Notes: generated from the letters alone by a model not told the origin. DNA of 64,000 nucleotides from Pseudomonas chlororaphis subsp. aurantiaca (GCF_013466605.1 NZ_CP059162.1:930001-994000); one strand, 5' to 3'. Counted from the stretch's first letter, positions 48,726 to 59,281 are shown. Program-made: numbers and translations.

Positions 48726-49889
48726 TTACACGTAGAAGGATTTCAGTGGCGGGAAGCCGTTGAATTCCACAGCGCTGTAGCTGGTGGTGTAGGCACCGGT
48801 GGACAGCCAGTACAGGCGGTCGCCGATGGCCAGGTTCAGCGGCAGGCCGTACTTGTAGTTCTCGTACATGATGTCGGCGCTGTCGCAGGTCGGACCGGCG
48901 ATCACCACTTCTTCCGTCTCGCCTTTCTTCTCGGTCCAGATCGGGAACTTGATGGCTTCGTCCATGGTTTCGATCAGGCCGGAGAACTTGCCCACGTCGG
49001 TATAGATCCAGCGCTCCACCGCGGTACGGGACTTACGCGCCACCAGCACCACTTCGCTGACCAGGATGCCGGCGTTGGCGATCAGCGAACGGCCTGGCTC
49101 GAGGATGATTTCCGGCAGCTCGTCGCCGAAGTCTTCCTTGAGGAAGCGGATGATTTCCTCGGCGTAGGTTTCCAGGCTGTTGGTGCGGGTGATGTAGTTG
49201 GCCGGGAAGCCGCCACCCATGTTGATCAGCTTGAGGTGGATGCCGTCTTCTTCCTTCAGGCGTTCGAAGATCACCTTGACCTTGGCGATCGCTGCGTCCC
49301 AGACGCTGATGTCGCGCTGTTGCGAACCCACGTGGAACGACACGCCGTAAGGCACCAGGCCCAGGTCGCGGGCGAGGATCAGCAGGTCCATGGCCATGTC
49401 GGTCTGGCAGCCGAACTTGCGCGACAGTGGCCAGTCCGCGGTGGTCGAGCCTTCGGTGAGAATCCGCACATAGACTTTCGAGCCCGGCGCGGCCTTGGCG
49501 ATGTTGCGCAGGTCGGCTTCGGAGTCGGTGGCATACAGACGCACGCCCTTCTCGTAGAAGTAGCGGATGTCCTTGGATTTCTTGATGGTGTTGCCGTAGC
49601 TGATCTGGTCCGGGCTGACGCCGCGGCCCAGCACCTTGTCCAGCTCGTAGATCGAGGCGATGTCGAAGTTCGAACCTTTTTCCCGCAGCAGGTCGATGAT
49701 TTCGACGGCCGGGTTGGCTTTTACCGCGTAGTAGACCTTGGCGAACTCGAAACCGGCGCGCAGGTCATCGTAGGCCTGGGCGATCATCTGGGTGTCGATG
49801 ACCACGAACGGGGTTTCTTGCTTGTCGGCGAACGCCTTCATTTTCTGAAAGGTTTCGCGCGCGAAATAGTCTTCGACCTGAATCGACAT
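48726..49889 (-). CDS. speC: ornithine decarboxylase
   Basis: This 387-residue PLP enzyme of the alanine-racemase-like fold (eukaryote type) decarboxylates ornithine to putrescine for polyamine synthesis. The PLP lysine is Lys57 in YYAVKANP. Other motifs are FHVGSQQ, NMGGGFPANY, EPGRSLIANAG and the substrate loop GPTCDSAD. P. aeruginosa SpeC (PA4519) has this length. ATG 49889 is preceded by GGAGCTCCCAG. Related enzymes can also accept lysine. Confidence 0.93.
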   Translation of the reverse strand: MSIQVEDYFARETFQKMKAFADKQETPFVVIDTQMIAQAYDDLRAGFEFAKVYYAVKANPAVEIIDLLREKGSNFDIASIYELDKVLGRGVSPDQISYGNTIKKSKDIRYFYEKGVRLYATDSEADLRNIAKAAPGSKVYVRILTEGSTTADWPLSRKFGCQTDMAMDLLILARDLGLVPYGVSFHVGSQQRDISVWDAAIAKVKVIFERLKEEDGIHLKLINMGGGFPANYITRTNSLETYAEEIIRFLKEDFGDELPEIILEPGRSLIANAGILVSEVVLVARKSRTAVERWIYTDVGKFSGLIETMDEAIKFPIWTEKKGETEEVVIAGPTCDSADIMYENYKYGLPLNLAIGDRLYWLSTGAYTTSYSAVEFNGFPPLKSFYV

Positions 49890-50240
49890 ACCTGGGAGCT
49901 CCTACTGGCAAACGTTAGTAATCAATGGGTGCAAATGAACGTCCTCCGTATCCCCACTTTGGTTCGCCTACTTCCCAAGGCATGTCGCCGAAAGCAAAAA
50001 GGCCACGGGCGTATTTGCCCTTGGCCTTGCTGTCTCGTCGTCAGTACTTGAGCCGGATGGATCGTTTCCAGCATGGACGTTCGGCGCGAACTTTAGGGCG
50101 TGAGGGGCCTGAGATCAACAAAAAATGTCGCGTTTTTGCACGCGTTCGTCGCGTGGTCCGAGTCAGTCATTTATGTAACCGACCCAGATGACAGGCTGAT
50201 GTTCCTCGCCATTGTCCGCTGACCTTGCCGATCCGCCGGT
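49890..50240. other. speC upstream region
   Basis: This 351-bp stretch holds the speC promoter and one strong minus-strand terminator-like hairpin (49996-50029). I see no gene in it. Confidence 0.5.
49996..50029 (-). terminator. terminator or attenuator upstream of speC
   Basis: On the minus strand AAGGCCAAGGGC and GCCCGTGGCCTT form a 12-base stem with one mismatch and loop AAATAC, followed by TTTTTGC. It lies 106 bases before speC and 210 bases after the LysR stop. It could end LysR transcription or, if the speC promoter is upstream of it, attenuate speC. Confidence 0.6.
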
Positions 50241-51213
50241 TCAGAGCCTGGAGTCGGTCAGGAAACAGGCATCCTCGTCGCCGCGCAAAGCATAGCCGTC
50301 GTAGAGATTTTCAAAGTCCAGGGCGCGAAAGTTCTCGGCGAGAAAATCCAGCAGCGCGCGGACCGAGGGCATGACGCCGCGACGGCTGGCGAACAGCGCA
50401 TAGACCTGGGCGCTCCTGGGTTTCCAGCCGGCGAGGACCGGACGCAAGGTGCCGTTGCGCATGTCCTTGAACACCACCAGCTTGGGCAGTTGCACGATAC
50501 CGCCGCCCTCGAGGGCGACGCGGCGCAAGGTGATCATGTCGTCGGTGATCAGCCGCGGGCTGTGCGCCACCGAGGCCTGTATCCCCTGGTCATCTTCCAG
50601 GTGCCAGCAATAGCTGTGGTTGGCCGGCCCCTGGTCCAGGCTGGGAAATCCCGTGAGGTCGCTCAGCGCCCGCACCGGCCCCAGGCGTTCCAGCAGCGCC
50701 GGGCTGGCCACCAGTTCCTGGGGGCTGCGGGACAGCGGCTTGAGGGTCAGGCTGCTGTCTTCCAGCGGTGGAACGTCGACCCGCAGGGCAATGTCGAACC
50801 CTTCACGCAGCAGGTCGACACTGCGGTTGGTGCTTTCCAGCTGCACCTTGATCTCGGGGTAGCGCTCCATGAAGCGCGAGATCATGCCGGCCACCAGGAA
50901 GTTCAGCAGCGCGGTGGGGCAGGCGATGCGCACCGTGCCCTTGGGGGGAGGCCTGGCTGTGTTCGATCAGCGACTGCGCGGCCTCGGCCCCTTCGAGCAT
51001 GGCCAGGCAATGCTGGTAGTACTCCAGCCCCAGCTCCGAAACGCTGAACTGACGCGTGGAACGGTTGATCAGGCGCACCCCGAGGCGCTCCTCGAGGGCG
51101 CTCAGGTGACGGCTGAGCCGGGACTTGGGAATCCCCAGGTTACGGCTGGCAGCGCCTATTCCCTGGTGTTCGACGATGCAGGTAAAGAAGTACAGCTCGT
51201 TCAGGTCGTACAT
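50241..51213 (-). pseudogene. LysR-family regulator, frameshifted
   Basis: The N-terminal helix-turn-helix (MYDLNELYFFTCIVEHQGIGAASRNLG..., SRLSRHL) runs to about base 50950. The effector-binding domain (VRIACPTALLNFLVAGMI... to LTDSRL) lies in another frame. A run of six G (50943-50948; six C on the coding strand) explains it: five would read SQASPKGTVRIACPT in one frame of about 323 residues. It is either a real frameshift, slippage-based switching or an assembly error. It is divergent from the DJ-1 gene, its probable target. Confidence 0.85.
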
Positions 51214-51347
51214 CGTGGAGCTGTTCCAAGAATGAAATAGTCAGTTGCGGCCCGTCGGCTATGTGCGCGGGGTGGAGCTGGCTAAGGTGGCTTTCCCTTG
51301 GCTGCGCGGCCGGTCCGCGCAGCCATTCATGTCCAGTGAGGTGAAGC

Positions 51348-52031
51348 ATGAGCAAGAAAATGCTAGTGGTCCTGACCAGTTTTCCCAAGTACCCGACGCT
51401 GAACCGGGCCACCGGCCTGTGGCTGGGCGAAGCCGTGCATTTCGTCAAGGCGGTCGAGGCGGCCGGTTACGCGGTCGATTATGTGAGCCCCAAGGGCGGT
51501 TATACACCGATCGATCCCCACAGCCTGGCCATGGCCGACGAAACCGACTGGGCCTGGTACCAGGACGCCGCGTTCATGGCCCGGCTTGGTTCGGTGCTGA
51601 AACCGGAGCAGGTCAACCCGGCGGATTACTCGGTGATCTACTACGCCGGTGGCCATGGCGTGGTCTGGGACTTCCCGGACAACAAGGCGCTGCAGACGAT
51701 CGCCAGCTGCATCTATGAAGCGGGCGGCATCGTTTCGTCGGTGTGCCACGGTGCCGTGGGCCTGCTGAACATCCAGCTGTCTGACGGCAGCCTGCTGCTC
51801 AAGGGCAAGGAAGCCACCGGCTTCTCCAACGCCGAGGAGAAACTGGCCGAACTCGATCAGTACGTGCCGTACCTGACCGAGGACGAAATGCTCAAGCGTG
51901 GCGCGATCTACAAGAAGGCCGCCGAGCCCTGGGCATCCTTCGCGGTGGCCGATCAACGCCTGATCACCGGGCAGAACCCGGCGTCGGGCGGGGCGGTCGC
52001 GGCGCTGGTGCTCAAGGCGCTGGCGGGCTGA
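51348..52031 (+). CDS. DJ-1/PfpI-family protein (class I glutamine amidotransferase-like)
   Basis: This 227-residue protein has the nucleophile elbow SVCHGAVGLL with Cys133-His134, the upstream acid in GLWLGE and the YYAGGHG segment. This is the Hsp31/DJ-1-like architecture seen in glyoxalase III and putative stress-response enzymes. ATG 51348 follows GAGGTGAAGC. It is intact, while both neighbours (the divergent LysR gene and the convergent quinone reductase) are broken. The substrate is unknown; the context suggests electrophile or aldehyde detoxification. Confidence 0.85.
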   Translation: MSKKMLVVLTSFPKYPTLNRATGLWLGEAVHFVKAVEAAGYAVDYVSPKGGYTPIDPHSLAMADETDWAWYQDAAFMARLGSVLKPEQVNPADYSVIYYAGGHGVVWDFPDNKALQTIASCIYEAGGIVSSVCHGAVGLLNIQLSDGSLLLKGKEATGFSNAEEKLAELDQYVPYLTEDEMLKRGAIYKKAAEPWASFAVADQRLITGQNPASGGAVAALVLKALAG

Positions 52032-52892
52032 TCAGCCGCGGGTAAAGAGCTGGAGGATGATCTTGCCGATATGCCGGCCGCTGTCGATCAGTCGGTGGGC
52101 CTGCTGCACATCCTCCAGCGCGAACCGCTCGAATATATAGGGTTTGACCCGGTCGGCGCTGATCAGCGGCCAGACCTGCCGTTCCAGCTCGGCGACGATT
52201 TCGGCTTTCTCGTCGTGGCTGCGCGAGCGCAGGGTCGAGCCCACCAGCGTCAGGCGTTTGCTCAGCAAGGGGAACCGGCTCAGTTCCCGGGCCGCGCCCT
52301 TGTGCACGCCGATCTGCACGATCCCGCCGTACGTCGCCGCGGCGGCGAAATTGCGTGCCACATAGTCCCCGGCAATGATATCGACGATCACGTCCACGCC
52401 CTTGTCGTCGGTGGCCTGCATCATCACCTCGGCGAAATCTTCCTGCCGGAAGCGCCACCGTGGATCAGTACGCTTTCGCCGGCCTTGAAGCTGCCGCGCT
52501 GGAACAGGTTGGACCAGACCGTCATGAAGGCCTCGGGCAGACCGGCCGCCTCGCTCGGGGTCAGGCCCTGGGGAATGTGCATGAGTGGTGCGTTCGTCCG
52601 CCACCGTGTATTCGGCGTAACCGCCACCGGGGATAAGGGCACAGACCGAGTCGCCGACGGCGTAGCAGGTCACGGCGCTGCCCCCGGCCACGATCTGGCC
52701 GGCAATCTCCAGGCCGGGAACATTCGAAGCCCCGGGAGGTGGGGCGTACACGCCTTTGCCGTTGACCCCGGCGGCCCGCAGGCGGACCAGGACTTCCCGC
52801 GGACCGGGCTCGGGAATGGGGCGACGGACCATCTGGAGCACTTCCGGACCGCCGGAGCGCTGGATTTCGATGGCGAGCATGGAGGGGGACAT
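52032..52892 (-). pseudogene. zinc-less quinone oxidoreductase (MDR family), frameshift plus deletion
   Basis: The first ~100 residues (MLAIEIQRSGGPEVLQMVRRP to YAEYTVADERTT) and the last ~135 (EDFAEVMMQATDDKGVDVIVD to the end) are normal for a PIG3-like NADPH:quinone reductase. Between them about 45 codons read nonsense. The correct protein (IPQGLTPSEAAGLPEAFMTV to VLIHGGASG) lies in another frame. After GGASG about 40 residues of the Rossmann nucleotide-binding motif (IGTTA... to the beta-B region) are missing, near base 52447. The product should not bind NADPH. Confidence 0.8.
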
Positions 52893-53032
52893 GAGGGCTT
52901 CCTCGAATGATTGGGATGCCGTTCAAGGTAGGGGCGGGAGTTGATGCAGTCGCGCAGCGATTTCTCGCTGCTGCGATGCATAAATGCAGCGAATAAAAAA
53001 CTCGGGCGTGGTGGTTTTTCCGGTCATGGCAC

Positions 53033-53064
53033 AAACGAGCCAGACCTCGGTCTGGCTCGTTTGC
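53033..53064. terminator. intrinsic terminator
   Basis: AAACGAGCCAGACC / GGTCTGGCTCGTTT is a 14-base stem with a two-base loop. It lies 28 bases after the end of the osmoprotectant ATPase gene (minus strand). Confidence 0.85.
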
Positions 53065-53092
53065 GTGATGTCACGGGGTTGATGGACAGGCC

Positions 53093-54250
53093 TCAGGCCA
53101 GCGCCGTCTCGGCTGGCGAGACGATATTGGTCTTCATCCCCCGCGAGCGCCCGGAGCTGAGGTAGGCGGCAATCGATTCCTGGGTCACCTCGCCGAGGAA
53201 CACCCGCTCGGCGTCCAGCACCGGCAACCACGAACGGTTGAACTCGTACATCCGAGACAACAGGATCCGCAGGTGTTCATCGTAGGCCGCGGTGGCGTTG
53301 AACTCGCGCAGGTACTGGGCGCAGGTACCGGTCTGGCGGTGCAGGTCGCGGCGGCGCACGTAACCCAGGGCCTTGTTCTCGGCGCAGGTCACCACCAGGT
53401 AGCGGCGGTCGTGTTCGTCCATCAGTTCCAGGGCGTCGGCCACCGGGGTTTCCGGGCTGACCGACGGTGCGTTATCGGCGGCGTCCTCGGCCTTCACCAG
53501 CAGCAGGCGCTTGAGGGTGCTGTCCTGGCCGACGAAGTTGCTGACGAAGTCGTCCGCCGGATGGGCCAGCAGGGTGTCCGGGTGGTCGATCTGCAACAGC
53601 TTGCCGGCGCGGAAGATGGCGATCTTGTCGCCGAGCTTGATGGCTTCGTCGATGTCGTGGCTGACCATGATCACGGTCTTGTTCAGCGCCCGCTGCATCT
53701 CGAAGAATTCGTTCTGGATCATCTCGCGGTTGATCGGGTCGACCGCGCCGAAAGGTTCGTCCATCAGCAGCAGCGGCGCATCGGCCGCCAGCGCGCGGAT
53801 CACCCCGATCCGCTGTTGCTGGCCGCCGGACAGCTCACGCGGATAACGATGCAGGTACTGCTTGGGTTCGAGCTTGATCATGCTCATCAGCTCGCGGGCG
53901 CGCTCGTGGCATTTGTGCTTGTCCCAGCCCAGCAAGCGCGGCACCACCACGATGTTTTCCTCGATGGTCATGTTGGGGAACAGGCCGATCTGCTGGATCA
54001 CGTAGCCGATGTTGCGGCGCAGGGTCACTTCGTCCAGGCCGGTGGTGTCTTCGCCGTTGATCAGCACCTTGCCCGAGGTCGGCATGATCAGGCGGTTGAT
54101 CATTTTCAGGGTGGTGCTTTTGCCGCAGCCCGATGGCCCGAGGAACACACAGATTTCACCTTCGTTGACGGTCAGGCTTACGGAGTCAACGGCGGTGATG
54201 GTCTTGCCGTTGCTTTGGAAGGTCTTGGTCAGGTTTTGAAGTTCGATCAT
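53093..54250 (-). CDS. osmoprotectant ABC transporter ATP-binding protein (OpuCA type)
   Basis: This 385-residue ATPase energises uptake of betaine or choline-like solutes. Walker A is GPSGCGKST (38-46), the signature is LSGGQQQR and Walker B is LLLMDEPFGAVD. Two C-terminal CBS domains (about 250-375) are typical of OpuA/OpuC ATPases and sense ionic strength. ATG 54250 begins MIELQNLTKTF. Its upstream gene in the operon, a permease, is now separated from it by an inserted repeat element. Order: permease, binding protein, permease, ATPase. Confidence 0.92.
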   Translation of the reverse strand: MIELQNLTKTFQSNGKTITAVDSVSLTVNEGEICVFLGPSGCGKSTTLKMINRLIMPTSGKVLINGEDTTGLDEVTLRRNIGYVIQQIGLFPNMTIEENIVVVPRLLGWDKHKCHERARELMSMIKLEPKQYLHRYPRELSGGQQQRIGVIRALAADAPLLLMDEPFGAVDPINREMIQNEFFEMQRALNKTVIMVSHDIDEAIKLGDKIAIFRAGKLLQIDHPDTLLAHPADDFVSNFVGQDSTLKRLLLVKAEDAADNAPSVSPETPVADALELMDEHDRRYLVVTCAENKALGYVRRRDLHRQTGTCAQYLREFNATAAYDEHLRILLSRMYEFNRSWLPVLDAERVFLGEVTQESIAAYLSSGRSRGMKTNIVSPAETALA

Positions 54251-54264
54251 TTGAGCAGTCCTGG

Positions 54265-54530
54265 TAGGGGGTGTTCGGTGCAAATGACGGAGCGCGTTGG
54301 AGTTGTGATCGCTCCGGGCAAGGCGTGGGACGCAGGGAATGGTGTTCCCTTCTCAAGTCCCGCAACGCAGGCCGGAGCGATCACAGCTCCAACCCGAAGG
54401 GCCGTGCCCCACAAAGCGCAATCCGTCGTTATTCGTCGTTCATTTGGAAAAACCAAACTTCTCTCCTCATGCCTAGTCTTGCGCTTTGTGGGGCGACGGC
54501 GCGCCCGTCATTTGCACCGAACACCCCCTA
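54265..54530. mobile_element. 266-bp MITE-like element with perfect 26-bp terminal inverted repeats
   Basis: The left end TAGGGGGTGTTCGGTGCAAA followed by TGACGG (54265-54290) is the exact reverse complement of 54505-54530. Inside are two further inverted repeats: GTTGGAGTTGTGATCGCTCC with 54371-54392 (one mismatch), and GCCCCACAAAGCGCAA with TTGCGCTTTGTGGGGC near 54479-54494. It encodes no transposase. No clear target-site duplication is visible. It lies inside the osmoprotectant operon and supplies the 3' end of the permease gene. Confidence 0.75.
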
Positions 54531-55165
54531 CTCGTCAGCGAGCGTTGCAGCCATTGCAGAAGCAGGTCGGCGAAGATGGCCAGGAGACTGACCAGCACCG
54601 CGCCGACAATCAGCATCGACATGTCGCTACGGCTGACGGAAGCAAGAATGAGCACACCCAGGCCGCCGGCGCCGATGGTGGCGGCGATGGTCATGACGCC
54701 GATGTTCATCACCACGGCGGTGCGCGCGCCGGCGAGGATCACCGGCACGGCGATCGGCAACTCGACCATGCGCAGGCGCTGGCCGAAGGTCATGCCGATG
54801 CCGCGGGCGGCTTCGCGAATCCCCGGCTCGACGCCGGTCAGCGCCAGGTAGGTGTTGCGCATGATCGGCAGCAGGGAGTAGAGGAACACCGCGGTGATCG
54901 CCGGCAGCGGCCCCAGGCCCTGGCCGAATCTGGAGTAGAACGGCAGCAGCAGGCCGAACAGGGCGATCGACGGGATGGTCAGCAGCACGGTGGCGCTGGC
55001 TTGCAGCGGGCCGGCCAGGGTCGGGAAGCGGGTCATCAGGATGCCCAGGGGCACGCCGAAGAGGATCGCCAGGGTCACGGCGATGCCCACCAGGGTGATG
55101 TGCTGCCAGGTCAGCTGGATGACTTGCTGCCAGTCGAGATGGGAAAAGGCGTTGAGCAATTCCAT
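54473..55165 (-). CDS. osmoprotectant ABC transporter permease (OpuCB/OpuCD type) with altered C-terminus
   Basis: This 230-residue inner-membrane permease has five or six helices. The coupling loop is GVEPGIREAARGIGMTFGQRLRMVELPIAVPVI. About the last 18 residues (RGCSVQMTGAPSPHKAQD) are encoded by the inverted-repeat element at 54265-54530, replacing the native end after WLQRSLT. All membrane helices precede this point, so function may be kept. ATG 55165 follows AGGAGAAAGCC. Confidence 0.88.
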   Translation of the reverse strand: MELLNAFSHLDWQQVIQLTWQHITLVGIAVTLAILFGVPLGILMTRFPTLAGPLQASATVLLTIPSIALFGLLLPFYSRFGQGLGPLPAITAVFLYSLLPIMRNTYLALTGVEPGIREAARGIGMTFGQRLRMVELPIAVPVILAGARTAVVMNIGVMTIAATIGAGGLGVLILASVSRSDMSMLIVGAVLVSLLAIFADLLLQWLQRSLTSRGCSVQMTGAPSPHKAQD

Positions 55166-55179
55166 GGCTTTCTCCTCTC

Positions 55180-56073
55180 TCAGTTCAGTGGATGCTGGCG
55201 CAGGAAATCTGCGGCAACGGCGGATGGGCTTTCATGGTCGACGTCGACCCGGGCATTGAGCTGGCGCATGGTTTCGTCGTCGAACAGTTCGGCCAGCGGC
55301 TTGAGGTCGGTGGCCAGTTGCGGGTGGGCGTCGAGGTAGGCCTGGCGCACCACGGGGGCCGCGGTGTAGTCGGGGAAGTAATGCAGGTCGTCGTCCAACA
55401 GCTTCAGGTTGAAGGCATTGAGTCGGCCGTCGGTGGTGTAGACCAGGCCGGCGAACACCTGGCCGTTACGCAGGGCGGTGTAGACCAGCCCCGCGTCCAT
55501 CTGCCGGATGTTCCTGCGGGTCAGGTCCATGCCGTACAGCTTGACCATGCCTTGCAGGCCGTCGGAGCGGTTGGCGAACTCGGTGTCCAGGGCGATCAGG
55601 TGGTGGTCCTGGCGCTCGGCGTCGAGGACGTGTTTCAGATCGCTGACGCTGTTGATCTGCGGGTATGCGTCCGCAACGTTTTTCGGCAGGGCCAGGGCGT
55701 AGGTATTGCTGAATTTCGACGGGGTCAGCCAGACCAGGCCTTTTTTTCCGTCCAGTTCCTTGACCCGCTCATAGGACTGTTGGCTGTCGAGTTTTTCCGT
55801 CACGTGGTTGTAGGCCACCAGGGACACCCCGGTGTATTCCCAGAGCATGTCCAGCTGCCCGCTTTCGTGGGCGCTACGCGCCAGGTTGCTGCCCAGGCCA
55901 CCGGTGACCCGGGTGTCGTAACCCTTGCTGCGCAGGTACTGCGAGGTGATTTCCGCCAGCAGCGTCTGCTCGGTGAAGACCCGGGCGCCGATGCGGATCA
56001 CCGGCTTTTGCGCGGCTTGGGCAATTCCCGCGCACAGCAGGACGCAGCCTATGATCAAAGCTATTTTTTTCAT
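55180..56073 (-). CDS. osmoprotectant ABC transporter substrate-binding protein (OpuCC/OsmF type)
   Basis: This 297-residue periplasmic protein has a signal peptide (MKKIALIIGCVLLCAGIAQA). It belongs to the glycine-betaine/choline-binding family. Typical segments are IRIGARVFTEQTLLAEI, LRSKGYDTRVTGGLGS, DMLWEYTGVSL and VFAGLVYTTDGRL. It has no lipobox, so it is soluble in the periplasm. ATG 56073 follows GAAGGAATTCAC. It is placed between the two permeases of the operon. Confidence 0.92.
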   Translation of the reverse strand: MKKIALIIGCVLLCAGIAQAAQKPVIRIGARVFTEQTLLAEITSQYLRSKGYDTRVTGGLGSNLARSAHESGQLDMLWEYTGVSLVAYNHVTEKLDSQQSYERVKELDGKKGLVWLTPSKFSNTYALALPKNVADAYPQINSVSDLKHVLDAERQDHHLIALDTEFANRSDGLQGMVKLYGMDLTRRNIRQMDAGLVYTALRNGQVFAGLVYTTDGRLNAFNLKLLDDDLHYFPDYTAAPVVRQAYLDAHPQLATDLKPLAELFDDETMRQLNARVDVDHESPSAVAADFLRQHPLN

Positions 56074-56093
56074 GTGAATTCCTTCGCGCAGGC

Positions 56094-56810
56094 TTAAGAC
56101 GGGCGCAGGCCGCGTTCCAGCCAGAGGCGGCTGGCCAGTGTCACCAGGCCGTCGAGCAGCAGGGCCAGCAAGGCGGTGCAGGCCGCGCCGAGCAGCAGTT
56201 GCGGCTGATTGTTCAGGGCGATGCCGGGGAAGATCAGGCTGCCGAGGCTGTTGGCGCCGATCAGGAAGGCCAGCGGCGCGGTGCCGACGTTGATCGCCAG
56301 GGCCACGCGCACGCCACCGATGATGATCGGCACGGCGTTGGGCAGCTCGACTTTCCACAGCACCTGGCGCGGCGTCATGCCGATGCCGACGGCGGCTTCC
56401 TTGAGGGAACCCTGGACGTTTTTCAGGCCTTCGTAGGTGTTGCGCACGATGGGCAGCAAAGAGGCGAGGAACAGAGCGAAGATGGCCGGCCCGCTGCCGA
56501 TGCCGAGGATCCCCAGGGCGATGGCCAGGACGGCCAGGGGAGGGACGGTGTTACCGATGTTGAACAGCTGCATGAAGCGCTCGGCACGCCCGACCATCTG
56601 CGGTCGGCTGAGGAAGATGCCGGCGGGTATCCCCACCACGAGGGCGGCGAACATTGAAGCGAGTACCAGGTACAGATGGGCTTGCAGGTAAAACAACAGA
56701 TCGTCGCGGTAGTGTTCGATCGTACTGATGCCGATCCAGTGGACCAGCAGGGCCAGGAGAGCGATAACCGCCGCGCCTCCTATCAGCCCTTTGCCATAGC
56801 GAATAGCCAC
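56094..56810 (-). CDS. osmoprotectant ABC transporter permease (first gene of operon)
   Basis: This 238-residue permease has about six helices and the coupling loop NVQGSLKEAAVGIGMTPRQVLWKVELPNAVPII. It pairs with the second permease (54473-55165) to form the membrane channel. Start GTG 56810 is supported by GGAG seven bases upstream. It opens the four-gene operon, whose promoter should lie in the 56811-57308 region. Confidence 0.92.
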   Translation of the reverse strand: MAIRYGKGLIGGAAVIALLALLVHWIGISTIEHYRDDLLFYLQAHLYLVLASMFAALVVGIPAGIFLSRPQMVGRAERFMQLFNIGNTVPPLAVLAIALGILGIGSGPAIFALFLASLLPIVRNTYEGLKNVQGSLKEAAVGIGMTPRQVLWKVELPNAVPIIIGGVRVALAINVGTAPLAFLIGANSLGSLIFPGIALNNQPQLLLGAACTALLALLLDGLVTLASRLWLERGLRPS

Positions 56811-57308
56811 AGGCGGACTCCTTTTTTATGTCGGCGAGCATTCTCTCGTGTGACAAGGCCATGCCTGGCTGCCAAAAGAATGGTCGCGAGAAGCAGCTCG
56901 CCGATGCGCTGGAAACAGCGCCGGATCGAGCCATACGCATAGCCTCGTCAGGCTAACTTGCTGATTTTTCTACCCCTGACAAAAGCTCGTAACAGGGGAG
57001 TGGACGCCTCCACCTTTTAAAAGGTTCCATATTTGGCAACGTTTGGCCACCCTCAATCCCATTACTCCGATATCTCTGATGCCTGGCCGCCTGTAGCCGT
57101 TGCCGAGCGCAGCCCTCGCAAACACGGAGCACGGGAGTCGACTGAAACAACGCGTTGCCTGGCTTTGCGACTGCTGCGCAGTCGATCGCAGCCTCGCAGC
57201 GGCGACAGGCTGTAATTCCAGCAGCCCCGGGCCGAACGGTGGTCCGTGGAGCTTGCTTTGCGCTATACTCGCCGCCCTTTTTTTGAATCACCTGCCAGGC
57301 GATTTCCC
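56811..57308. other. divergent region between the osmoprotectant operon and prfC
   Basis: No gene is supported in these 498 bases. The region contains a degenerate copy of the long palindromic repeat (57090-57209). A probable prfC promoter (CGCTATACTCGCC) lies about 45 bases before its ATG. Confidence 0.5.
57090..57209. repeat. long palindromic dispersed repeat, copy 3 (degenerate)
   Basis: CCTGTAGCCGTTGCCGAGCG at the left and CCTCGCAGCGGCGACAGG at the right resemble the arms of the copies at 36583 and 44468. The interior again has a GATCGCAGCCT segment. Arm pairing is weaker, with several mismatches. Confidence 0.6.
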
Positions 57309-58892
<1,584 letters not shown>

Positions 58893-58911
58893 GGTCTGAG
58901 CGACGCCTCAC

Positions 58912-58947
58912 AAAAAAGCCCCGCGGCCCAAACCGCGGGGCTTTTTT
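58912..58947 (+). terminator. intrinsic terminator of prfC
   Basis: AAAAAAGCCCCGCGG / CCGCGGGGCTTTTTT form a long stem with loop CCCAAA and a six-T run. It ends the prfC message 20 bases after its stop. Confidence 0.95.
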
Positions 58948-58967
58948 ATGCCTGGCATTATTCCGCC

Positions 58968-59102
58968 TCCGTAGGAGCGAGGCTTGCCCGCGATGGCGTT
59001 CGTTTGGGCAATGATTGTCTCCCGGCGAGCGGCGGTGTCAGGTTTGGGGCTGCTGCGTAGCCCATCGCGAGCAATCGAGCGTCGACCGGCGGCTCCTACG
59101 GA
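58968..59102. repeat. REP inverted pair
   Basis: TCCGTAGGAGCGAGGCTTGC at the left faces CGGCGGCTCCTACGGA at the right. Between them CGCGATGG and CCATCGCG also pair. It is a wider-spaced version of the REP pairs at 41760 and 48544 and fills most of the prfC-to-59282 gap. Confidence 0.75.
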
Positions 59103-59281
59103 AGCAGGGCATAACCGGAGGTTTTAAGGCCTAGTCGAAAGCCGTCTATCCAGCGGGCGGATAGCTAGCTTGCTATCTGGCAAAGCGCCGGCTTCGGGGC
59201 TAGGTTTCATACGAAGCCTCGCCTTGCAGGTCAGGGCCTGTGGCCATTATTGATTCACCTACGCACAGGGACGGAATCAGC

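Noticed and set aside
54265..54530. Insertion sequence with transposase
   Set aside because: At 266 bp it is too short and no transposase fragment is readable, so it was kept as a non-autonomous MITE-like element.
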